NCBI GenBank assembly: GCA_003331605.1
Contig: QOPD01000002.1
Span: 54,188 to 118,187 of the forward strand
Source: SAR86 cluster bacterium
GTDB lineage: Bacteria; Pseudomonadota; Gammaproteobacteria; Magnimaribacterales; TMED112
DNA: 64,000 bases
Direction of reading: 5' to 3'
Shown piece by piece: positions 46,219-53,361 of this stretch. Every line of letters starts with the position of its first letter. The stretch's first letter is position 1. The notes under the pieces are model-generated. The model worked only from the letters and a program-made list of their open reading frames with translations, did no database searches and was not told the DNA's origin. The position numbers and the translations under genes are program-made.

Positions 46219-47968
46219 TTATTGTGGAGAAATAACAAAAAAACTTCTTGGTGAAGAAGTCACTGTTTGCGGTTGGGTGCATAGAAGAAGAGACCATGGT
46301 GGTGTGATTTTTTTAGATCTCAGAGATACAACTGGGATTGTTCAGCTAGTTATTAACCCAGATGCTGGAGAGAGTTTTAAAATTGCTGAAGATGTTAGAG
46401 GGGAGTATGTCTTGAAGGCAACTGCAAAAGTAGATCCTAGACCAGAAGACAGTACTAATAAAGATTTAAATACAGGAGAAATAGAGCTTAATGTCAAAGA
46501 CTTAGAAATTTTAAATGTAGCAGAGACCCCAGCTTTTCCTCTTGATCAGTCATCCGAGGTTGGAGAGGATGTGCGTCTGAAGAATAGGACGTTAGACCTT
46601 AGAAGACCTGAAATGCAAAAAAATATCAGAACAAAAGCGTTGCTCACTAAAGCAATTCGTGATTATTTAGAAAGCAATAGGTTTCTTGATATTGAAACCC
46701 CAATTTTAACTAAAGCTACTCCAGAAGGTGCTAGAGATTATCTCGTGCCAAGCAGAACCAATGTTGGGAAATTCTTTGCTCTTCCTCAATCACCACAATT
46801 GTTTAAACAAATGCTAATGATCTCAGGCTTTGACAGATATTATCAGATTGCTAGATGCTTCCGAGATGAAGACCTGCGCGCAGATAGACAGCCTGAATTT
46901 TCTCAGGTTGATATCGAAGCATCATTTGTTGAGGAGAATGATGTAATGAGTTTTTCTGAGGAAATGATAAAGAAATGTTTTAAAGATATTCTGGGTTTAG
47001 ATTTAGGCAAAATAAATAAGATTACATGGGAAGAAGCCATGGAAACTTATGGAAGCGATAAGCCAGATCTTAGGAATCCCCTCAAATTAATAGAAGTCAG
47101 TGAATTATTTACCAAAGAGGAATTTAAAGTATTTTCTGATCCAGCAAATGACTCTAACTCTCGTATTGCTGCTCTTGTCATTCAAAATGGTAGCTCAATT
47201 GGCCGAGGGCAAATTGATAGATACACAGATTTTGTAAAAGATTTTGGTGCAAAGGGCCTAGCTTACATTAAAGTAGAGGAAGATAAGATTGATGGGCTTT
47301 CATCACCGATACTAAAATACCTTTCTGAAGAATGCTTAGAATCGGTATTTTCAACTCTTAATTTATCTAAAGATGATTTAGTTTTCTTTGGTGCAGGAAA
47401 GAAAAAGACCGTAAATGATTACATGAGTAGACTAATGACTAAGATTGGTGATGACGCAAAACTTCTGGATGACGACTTCAAAGCATGCTGGGTAACAGAA
47501 TTTCCAATGTTTGAAGAAGATAGCGATAAAAATTTGACTTCATTACACCATCCTTTTACCAGCCCTAGTATAGATAATGTCGGTGAGTTGGATAATATTG
47601 ATCCACTAAATCTTAATTCCAGGGCATATGATTTAGTAATTAATGGAATTGAGATTGGTGGAGGGTCTATTCGTATCCACGATCAAAGCATCCAAGACAA
47701 AGTATTTAAATTACTAGGTCTAGATGAAAAAGAAGTTGAGGAAAAATTTGGATTCTTTTTAAAAACACTTTCAACTGGATGCCCCCCTCACGGAGGTATC
47801 GCATTTGGACTTGATAGGCTTGCAATGATTATGGTGGGAGCTAGTTCTATAAGAGATGTAATTGCTTTCCCAAAAACACAATCTGCTCTTTGTCTTCTTA
47901 CTGAGGCGCCTGACAATGTTTCTGGTGAGAATTTAGATGAATTAAATATATCTTTAAAGGAGGAATAG
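46208..47968 (+). CDS. aspS: Aspartyl-tRNA synthetase, probably non-discriminating
   Basis: I chose ATG 46208 over the track's 46154 because the protein then reads MRTNYCGEITKKLLG, the usual bacterial AspRS start. The 586-residue protein has the OB-fold anticodon domain (VCGWVHRRRDHGGVIFLDLRD), class II motif 2 (YYQIARCFRDEDLRADRQPEFSQVDIE), the bacterial GAD insertion and motif 3 (GIAFGLDRLAMIM). The residue after RRRD is His (His30), as in non-discriminating AspRS of Pseudomonas; discriminating E. coli AspRS has Leu there. This suggests it also charges tRNA-Asn, relying on GatCAB. Confidence 0.95.
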   Translation: MRTNYCGEITKKLLGEEVTVCGWVHRRRDHGGVIFLDLRDTTGIVQLVINPDAGESFKIAEDVRGEYVLKATAKVDPRPEDSTNKDLNTGEIELNVKDLEILNVAETPAFPLDQSSEVGEDVRLKNRTLDLRRPEMQKNIRTKALLTKAIRDYLESNRFLDIETPILTKATPEGARDYLVPSRTNVGKFFALPQSPQLFKQMLMISGFDRYYQIARCFRDEDLRADRQPEFSQVDIEASFVEENDVMSFSEEMIKKCFKDILGLDLGKINKITWEEAMETYGSDKPDLRNPLKLIEVSELFTKEEFKVFSDPANDSNSRIAALVIQNGSSIGRGQIDRYTDFVKDFGAKGLAYIKVEEDKIDGLSSPILKYLSEECLESVFSTLNLSKDDLVFFGAGKKKTVNDYMSRLMTKIGDDAKLLDDDFKACWVTEFPMFEEDSDKNLTSLHHPFTSPSIDNVGELDNIDPLNLNSRAYDLVINGIEIGGGSIRIHDQSIQDKVFKLLGLDEKEVEEKFGFFLKTLSTGCPPHGGIAFGLDRLAMIMVGASSIRDVIAFPKTQSALCLLTEAPDNVSGENLDELNISLKEE

Positions 47969-48705
47969 TGGCAGGTCATTCCAAGTGGGCAAATATAAAA
48001 CATAGAAAAGCACGACAAGATGCAAAAAGAGGAGCTGTCTTTACCAAGATCATTAGGGAATTAACTGTCGCAGCCAAAGATGGAGGAGGAATCATTGAGG
48101 ACAATCCAAGGTTGAGGCTGGCTTACGATAAAGCTCTTTCTGCAAACATGACAAAAGACACAATTAACAGAGCAATACAGAGAGGTGCAGGCGGGCAAGA
48201 AGGCCAAAATCTTGAGGAAGTTTTATATGAGGGCTATGCTCCGGGAGGGGTTGCAGTTTTAGTAAAAACACTCACTGATAATAAAAACAGAACTGTTTCA
48301 GAAGTCAGGCATGCCTTTTCAAAATATGGAGGCAATTTAGGAACTTCAGGGTCAGTAGCATATTTATTTGAAGCTAAAGGTAAGTTGTTAGTAAATGCAA
48401 CTTTAGAGAATGAGTCATTGTATGAACTCGTGGTTGAAAATGGTGCTGACGATCTTGATCAAGTTAGCAATGAGCAGATAGAGATTGTGTGTCAGCCCAA
48501 AGATGTATCAAGTTTAAAAAGAGTGCTGGAAGAATCTGAATTTAAAGTTGAAGCATCTGAAATTGTCATGGAGGCTGACAATTCAATAAGTCTTGATCCA
48601 GAACAATCCGAAAAAAACATGAAACTTACCGATGCTCTAGAAGATCTCGATGATGTTCAAGAAGTCTTTACAAATGCAGATTTAGATGCTTCAGTATTTG
48701 AATAA
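47968..48705 (+). CDS. yebC: YebC/PmpR family protein
   Basis: YebC-family proteins are described as transcription regulators and, for some members, as translation factors that help at proline-rich stretches. The 245-residue protein reads MAGHSKWANIKHRKARQDAKRGAVFTKIIRELTVAAKDGG, then MTKDTINRAIQRGAGG and a three-domain body of normal length. The start is GTG sharing its G with the aspS stop TAG, behind a perfect AAAGGAGG. aspS-yebC proximity is conserved. A nuclease-like gene follows where ruvC is usual. Confidence 0.96.
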   Translation: MAGHSKWANIKHRKARQDAKRGAVFTKIIRELTVAAKDGGGIIEDNPRLRLAYDKALSANMTKDTINRAIQRGAGGQEGQNLEEVLYEGYAPGGVAVLVKTLTDNKNRTVSEVRHAFSKYGGNLGTSGSVAYLFEAKGKLLVNATLENESLYELVVENGADDLDQVSNEQIEIVCQPKDVSSLKRVLEESEFKVEASEIVMEADNSISLDPEQSEKNMKLTDALEDLDDVQEVFTNADLDASVFE

Positions 48706-49112
48706 TGACAATTAATCAGCGAAAAAAAGGGCATGACTTTGAAAGAAAGATTTCAAGGATGCTCCAAGATGATCTAGGGCTGAAAAAACCAGTTCGTAGA
48801 ATTCTCTCCCAATATCAAGAAAAAGATCATCCTGATTTAAAAATTGGAAGGTGGAATTTAGAATGCAAAGCCTACAAGAAGGGTTTTGAACCTGCGGCTG
48901 CATGGTGGGCACAAGTAGTTGGTGTGACTAGAGAGCATGAATTCCCAGCTTTGATTTATAAATTTGATAACAAACCAATTAGGGTAAGAGTAAGGGTCTC
49001 AGAATTAAACCCAAACCTTACAGATTCACTTAAAGTTGTTGACCTTAATTGGGAAAGCTTCTGCTATCTATTAGAGACAATGTATGTGGAAGATCTTAGG
49101 AGCCATCTTTAA
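48705..49112 (+). CDS. Putative PD-(D/E)XK nuclease in the ruvC position
   Basis: This is a 135-residue protein I cannot assign by name. It shows the layout of a PD-(D/E)XK nuclease: GHDFERKISRML with Glu13, HPDLKIG with Asp44, LECKAYK with Glu53 and Lys55, and a Gln70 in WWAQVV as the fourth motif. Several basic residues (RR at 31-32, RVRVRV) could bind DNA. This resembles Hjc-like Holliday junction resolvases and small phage endonucleases. In gammaproteobacteria ruvC-ruvA-ruvB follow yebC and precede ybgC-tolQ; here only this gene lies between yebC and tolQ, overlapping each by one base. Junction resolution is a hypothesis. Confidence 0.65.
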   Translation: MTINQRKKGHDFERKISRMLQDDLGLKKPVRRILSQYQEKDHPDLKIGRWNLECKAYKKGFEPAAAWWAQVVGVTREHEFPALIYKFDNKPIRVRVRVSELNPNLTDSLKVVDLNWESFCYLLETMYVEDLRSHL

Positions 49113-49762
49113 TGAATTTAGAGATTTTTGATTTATTGAGTAATGCTTCTTTACCAGTACAAATTATACTTTTGATATTAGTCGTAGCTTCAGTATTGTC
49201 CTGGATTTTAATTTTTGAAAAGTTTTTTACTTTAAGCAAAGCTACAAAAAATTCTCATGAGATAGAGGACCAATTCTGGGAAGGAGAGAGTGTAGAGAAA
49301 CTATATATTGATCTAAAAGAAAAAGATTTAATTGAGCTTGAAACTTCAGAGCTTGTTTTACTAACTGTGCATGAAGAACTTAAAGGCAAAAGTACAAAAA
49401 AAACAGAGGAATTAGAATCAGTAGAGCGTCTTGTGCGTGTTGTGATAAATAGGGAAGAGGAAAGGTTATCAAAAAACTTATCGCTTCTAGCTACTATTAG
49501 CTCAAGTGCCCCGTACATTGGCTTGCTTGGCACGGTCATTGGAATAATCAATGCCTTTGCCGGCCTATCGACAACAGCACAGTTAACATTAAGCTCAGTT
49601 GCACCTGGTATTTCAGAAGCTCTAGTGGCAACTGCAGTGGGTTTGCTAGCTGCGATACCTGCCTTAATTGGTTACAATCAGTTAACCAGAAAGTTAGAAA
49701 ATATTCTCAATGGATCTTTGGCTTTTGCGGAAGAGCTTATAGCTAAGTCACTCAGAAATTAA
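49112..49762 (+). CDS. tolQ: Tol-Pal system proton channel subunit TolQ
   Basis: TolQ forms the inner-membrane motor with TolR. The 216-residue protein has three membrane helices (about residues 15-37, 125-147 and 160-182). Conserved stretches are LATISSSAPYIGLLGTVIGIINAF and VAPGISEALVATAVGLLAAIPALIGYN. Family length is normal. ybgC, which normally precedes tolQ, is absent. The start shares one base with the nuclease-like gene, so the Tol genes are translated as an extension of aspS-yebC. Confidence 0.96.
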   Translation: MNLEIFDLLSNASLPVQIILLILVVASVLSWILIFEKFFTLSKATKNSHEIEDQFWEGESVEKLYIDLKEKDLIELETSELVLLTVHEELKGKSTKKTEELESVERLVRVVINREEERLSKNLSLLATISSSAPYIGLLGTVIGIINAFAGLSTTAQLTLSSVAPGISEALVATAVGLLAAIPALIGYNQLTRKLENILNGSLAFAEELIAKSLRN

Positions 49763-49764
49763 AC

Positions 49765-50187
49765 ATGCTTCTTGGAAATAGACTTCAAGGCAAAAAGAAA
49801 ATTATTAATGAGATCAACGTTGTTCCATATGTTGATGTTATGTTGGTGCTTTTGGTGATATTTATGGTTGTGACACCTTTAGCAGTTCAAGGACTTGATA
49901 TAAATTTACCCAAAACTGAAGCAAAAGAAATTGAGCTAGAAAACACTTTACCTTTTGTAATTGATGTAAGTGAAGATGGTTATTATTTCATTGAAGAAGA
50001 TAATGAGGTTGTTCAAGTTTCTATTGGTTTTCTTGAGGATAGATTTAGTCGTGTCATAGCACTAAACCCTGAAGTAGAGGTGATAATAAGGGGAGATGGA
50101 GCTGCTGATTATCAATCAATTGCTGAATTGCTTGCTGTACTGCAATCAAGTGGAGCAAATAATTTCTCTTTAGCTACACAACCATGA
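49765..50187 (+). CDS. tolR: Tol-Pal system protein TolR
   Basis: TolR is the stator partner of TolQ, with one membrane helix bearing the proton-carrying Asp. The 140-residue protein reads NEINVVPYVDVMLVLLVIFMVVTPL, where the Asp of YVDVMLVLLVIFM is the conserved ion-pathway residue. LDINLPKTEAKE and a periplasmic domain follow. It begins two bases after tolQ and overlaps tolA by 4 bp. Confidence 0.96.
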   Translation: MLLGNRLQGKKKIINEINVVPYVDVMLVLLVIFMVVTPLAVQGLDINLPKTEAKEIELENTLPFVIDVSEDGYYFIEEDNEVVQVSIGFLEDRFSRVIALNPEVEVIIRGDGAADYQSIAELLAVLQSSGANNFSLATQP

Positions 50188-50762
50188 TTAGATGGCTTAC
50201 CGCAATTATTTTCTCACTACTAATCCATGCATTCATCATTTTTTTTTATAACTTTTTTCAGAATTACGACCTAAATATCAAAGAAAGAAAAGTTACTGGC
50301 GTAAAATTTTTACCAGCTGAAATAAAACAAGAAATTAAGGAAATCCAGAGAAAACCAATCGAACCAAAGATTGTTGAATCTAAAGCAACACAACCGGCAA
50401 TTGTTAAGCAAAAAAATGATTTTTCAAGCTACATTAATGAGGAGCTGCTTATGGAGGTGGATCAAGAAAATATGGATTTGGTCGAAGAAATAAGTTTCAA
50501 AGTCATCAATGATCTTCAAAACATATGGATTGAGCCAAAAAATTTACCCTTAGATGTTTATGCAGATTTCAGTTTGGAAGTAGACCGGCTAGGTAATATT
50601 ATTTCATTTAAACTCATGAGGTCCAGTGGCATAGGCGCTTTTGATAGGGCTGCGCAAAATGCAATCCGAAAATACAAGAAAATCAAATACATTACTGAAA
50701 TTGATGAATCATTGTATTCAACATACTTTGAGAAATTTACAATAAGATTTATACCTAAATGA
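50184..50762 (+). CDS. tolA: TolA, short form
   Basis: TolA spans from TolQR to TolB/Pal. The 192-residue protein has an N-terminal membrane anchor with SLLIHAFIIFFY, retaining the SLLxH-type motif seen in TolA and TonB helices. A short Lys/Glu/Pro-rich linker (about residues 45-75) and a C-terminal TonB/TolA-like domain ending FEKFTIRFIPK follow. E. coli TolA has 421 residues with a long Ala-rich helix; that domain is missing here. Identity is based on ends plus position between tolR and tolB. Confidence 0.88.
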   Translation: MIRWLTAIIFSLLIHAFIIFFYNFFQNYDLNIKERKVTGVKFLPAEIKQEIKEIQRKPIEPKIVESKATQPAIVKQKNDFSSYINEELLMEVDQENMDLVEEISFKVINDLQNIWIEPKNLPLDVYADFSLEVDRLGNIISFKLMRSSGIGAFDRAAQNAIRKYKKIKYITEIDESLYSTYFEKFTIRFIPK

Positions 50763-52012
50763 AAAAACTATTTTTACTATTAATTGTTGTTGGCAATCTT
50801 TATGCCGACTTAGTTTTAGAGATTACGCAGGGTTCAGAACAGCCAGTTAGACTTGCACTTATTGAAATTGGTGGACCTACCTATGAGGGAAATGAGGTCA
50901 TAGAAATTGTAAGAAACGATCTTTTAAGAACTGGTGAATTTGATGTGCTAACAAGCGATCAGTTACTTTCCATTCCTGCTTCAGAGGAAGATGTCATTCA
51001 AAGAGACTGGCTATTACTTGAAGTTGATGCAATTATTTTTATGAACATTCAGCAAGAACAAGGAGCATTGGATGTTGAATATTCTTTTTTTGATATTGGC
51101 TATAAAGAGTCAGTTGAGAAAAGAAAGGTTTTAGGCTTACCTGACAGCGTTAGGCAAACGAGTCACTATGTCTCAGATGGGATATATAAATTTTTCTATG
51201 GGATCGAAGGAGTGTCTTCTACAAAATTAATGTATGTCGCCAAGAATTCAGACATTTACAGATTAATTGTAAGCGATGCAGATGGCTTTAATGAGCAAGT
51301 ATTGCTGAAATCAAATAGTTCCATTATTTCACCGGCTTGGTCAGCTGATGCAAAAGATATTGCTTATGTTTCATTTGAAAATAATAGAGCACAGGTGTTT
51401 ACTCAAAACCTAGAAAGTGGAGAGAGGGAATTGGTATTGAGTTCTAATGCTTCGGTAAGCTCACCTGCATGGTCACCAGACAAGAAGTTTCTTGCGTTTT
51501 CAACAACCAAAGACGGCAATTCTGAAATCTATTTAATCAACCTTACAAACAAAGAGCTAACAAGACTTACAGATAACACTGCCATAGATACAGAGCCTGC
51601 TTGGTCTAGAGATGGCAAGAATCTGTTATTTACATCAAACCGTGCTGGGTCCCCACAAATCTATCAAGTTAATATAAGGAACAAATTAAAAAGAAGGATT
51701 ACCACCATTGGAAGCTACAATGCTAGAGCATCCTACCTAAATCAAGATGAAATAGTGTTTGTCCATAGAGGAGAGTCTGATTTTAATATCGCCAAGATGA
51801 ACCTTAATACAAGATCACTGGATATTTTAACCAGCACTAAGTTCGATGAAAGTCCCTGTATTGCTCCGAATGGAAATGTTGTTATCTATTCAACTAAAGA
51901 CGGAAATTTATCTTACTTGGCTGGTGTAAATATAAGTAGCAGGGTAAAATTTAAACTTCCAGCATTGTATGGAGAATTAAAGGAGCCAGCATGGTCTCCG
52001 TATTTAAGATAA
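50759..52012 (+). CDS. tolB: Tol-Pal system beta-propeller protein TolB
   Basis: TolB is a periplasmic beta-propeller that competes with peptidoglycan for Pal. The 417-residue protein has a signal peptide (about residues 1-17), an N-terminal domain (about 20-150) and repeated WD40-like PD40 blades: SPAWSADAKDIAYVSF, SPAWSPDKKFLAFSTT, EPAWSRDGKNLLFTSNRAGSPQIY and a final EPAWSPYLR. Length is close to the 430 of E. coli. Overlaps tolA by 4 bp; pal starts 2 bp after its stop. Confidence 0.96.
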   Translation: MKKLFLLLIVVGNLYADLVLEITQGSEQPVRLALIEIGGPTYEGNEVIEIVRNDLLRTGEFDVLTSDQLLSIPASEEDVIQRDWLLLEVDAIIFMNIQQEQGALDVEYSFFDIGYKESVEKRKVLGLPDSVRQTSHYVSDGIYKFFYGIEGVSSTKLMYVAKNSDIYRLIVSDADGFNEQVLLKSNSSIISPAWSADAKDIAYVSFENNRAQVFTQNLESGERELVLSSNASVSSPAWSPDKKFLAFSTTKDGNSEIYLINLTNKELTRLTDNTAIDTEPAWSRDGKNLLFTSNRAGSPQIYQVNIRNKLKRRITTIGSYNARASYLNQDEIVFVHRGESDFNIAKMNLNTRSLDILTSTKFDESPCIAPNGNVVIYSTKDGNLSYLAGVNISSRVKFKLPALYGELKEPAWSPYLR

Positions 52013-52014
52013 CT

Positions 52015-52506
52015 ATGAAAAAAATAATTTATTCTTTAATCGCTTTAGCGCTACTATTTTCTTGTTCATCAACTCAAGTTGAAAAAGTTTCACAACAAAA
52101 AACTACAACTGTAGATTTAACAGGCAACCAGGCTGCTCCTGGAGCAGTGTCGCGAGATAGTGTTGACCTTGGTGAGCCATACGTTCGAATTTATTTTGAT
52201 TATGACGAAGATAATTTGAGGGAAGATATGCTTTCAAATCTATTGGCTATTTCAAAGTTAATGAAAGAAAACTCATCCTATACACTTTTAGTTGAGGGTC
52301 ATGCAGATGAAAGAGGAACAAGAGAATACAACCTAGCACTGAGTGAGAGAAGAGCAAAATCAGTTGAAGATTTTTTGACAGCTTCTGGAGTGTCTCCATT
52401 CAATATAGAAGTAGTTGGGTACGGTGAAGAAAAACCAATTGATAATGCTTCCAATGAGAGTGCATGGTCAAAAAATAGAAGAGCTGAATTATTCTTTATT
52501 AGATAG
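52015..52506 (+). CDS. pal: Peptidoglycan-associated lipoprotein Pal
   Basis: Pal anchors the outer membrane to peptidoglycan. I chose ATG 52015, which gives the standard lipoprotein signal MKKIIYSLIALALLFSC-SS (lipobox LLFSC, Cys17). ATG 51991 has a better Shine-Dalgarno (AAGGAG) and cannot be excluded, adding eight residues. The 163-residue product has the OmpA-like domain with VRIYFDYDEDNLRED and VEGHADERGTREYNLALSERRAKSVEDFL, then VVGYGEEKP and SKNRRAELFF. Confidence 0.96.
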   Translation: MKKIIYSLIALALLFSCSSTQVEKVSQQKTTTVDLTGNQAAPGAVSRDSVDLGEPYVRIYFDYDEDNLREDMLSNLLAISKLMKENSSYTLLVEGHADERGTREYNLALSERRAKSVEDFLTASGVSPFNIEVVGYGEEKPIDNASNESAWSKNRRAELFFIR

Positions 52507-53159
52507 TGCTTAGAAATTTCTTCCTTTTTTCATTAATTTTTAACCTTCAAGGTATTGCACAAGAAACCGATAGCGATAAAGATTTTCTATCCCTTTTTAT
52601 AAAAATACAGAATTTAGAGAAAGAAATCGCGCAATTAAGAAACGAGATCGAGGTACTGGAAGCCGAGGTTAAATATTACGAATCACAAAATAAAAATTCT
52701 ATTGATGGACTTGAGCTTAAAGTCCTGTCACTCATGAGTTTGGATAATTTGCAAAATGCTGAAAGCACATTGGGTAAGAAATCTGATCAACTGCTAAATT
52801 CTTATGAAGAAGCAATAATACTGATTCAAAAAGGCAACTTGGTCGAGGCTGTGAATGCCTTAAATAATTTTGTAACCAATAATCAAGACGATGAGCAAAC
52901 TCCTTTAGCATACTTTTGGTTGGGCGAACTAAATTTAACTCAAAACAACTTGGCTCTTTCAATTCAAAATTTTAATACGCTCATTGGTCTTTACCCATCT
53001 CACTGGAGAGTACCTCTTGCCAAGTATAAGCTTGGCGCAATTTATCTTGAGCAAGGCAATACCAATAGAGCTAAAACTCAGTTTGAGTTTGTGATTGCAG
53101 AATATCCCGATAGTTCTGCAGCAAAAGCTTCCAGAGAGTCTTTAGATAGTCTAGAATAG
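52506..53159 (+). CDS. cpoB: Tol-Pal accessory protein CpoB (YbgF)
   Basis: CpoB links PBP1B activity to Tol during constriction. It starts at GTG sharing a base with the pal stop. The 217-residue protein has a signal peptide (about residues 1-18). A trimerising coiled coil follows (IQNLEKEIAQLRNEIEVLEAEVKYYE, about 32-60), then TPR repeats (YEEAIILIQKGNLVEAVNALNNFV, AYFWLGELNLTQNN, AKYKLGAIYLEQGN). Shorter than E. coli (263 residues). tRNA-Lys follows after 14 bp, an order also found in E. coli. Confidence 0.93.
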   Translation: MLRNFFLFSLIFNLQGIAQETDSDKDFLSLFIKIQNLEKEIAQLRNEIEVLEAEVKYYESQNKNSIDGLELKVLSLMSLDNLQNAESTLGKKSDQLLNSYEEAIILIQKGNLVEAVNALNNFVTNNQDDEQTPLAYFWLGELNLTQNNLALSIQNFNTLIGLYPSHWRVPLAKYKLGAIYLEQGNTNRAKTQFEFVIAEYPDSSAAKASRESLDSLE

Positions 53160-53173
53160 CAAAATCATTTTGT

Positions 53174-53249
53174 GGGTCGCTAGCTCAGCTGGTAGAGCAC
53201 CGGGCTTTTAACCCGTTGGTCATAGGTTCGAATCCTATGCGACCCACCA
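53174..53249 (+). tRNA. tRNA-Lys(UUU)
   Basis: This is a 76-nt cloverleaf with encoded CCA. Acceptor GGGTCGC pairs with GCGACCC. The D stem is GCTC/GAGC, the anticodon loop CTTTTAA has anticodon TTT, and the T arm CATAGGTTCGAATCCTATG has the invariant TTCGAAT. Anticodon stem position 27-43 is a mismatch, the other pairs are good. It probably lies on the cpoB transcript; E. coli also has lysT after cpoB. Confidence 0.98.
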
Positions 53250-53361
53250 TTACCTTCTTAATAAACACATATTTACCCATTGATATATCGGTAAAGATTG
53301 ATAGATTAAATAATAGAGAATTTCTGAAACTTTTTAATCGGGCATAAATAATACTTAAAAA
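53250..53361. other. 112-bp spacer between tRNA-Lys and the S8 protease gene
   Basis: This is one of the two longest non-coding spacers besides rnpB. It is AT-rich and holds an imperfect dyad TTTACC-N12-GGTAAA at 53272-53295 without a following T tract, so not a clear terminator. CATAAATAATAC near 53344 could be a -10 region for the downstream gene. I see no gene here. Confidence 0.4.

Noticed and set aside
53272-53295. TTTACC-N12-GGTAAA dyad after tRNA-Lys considered as a rho-independent terminator
   Set aside because: The stem is only six A/T-rich pairs with a 12-base loop and no T tract follows.
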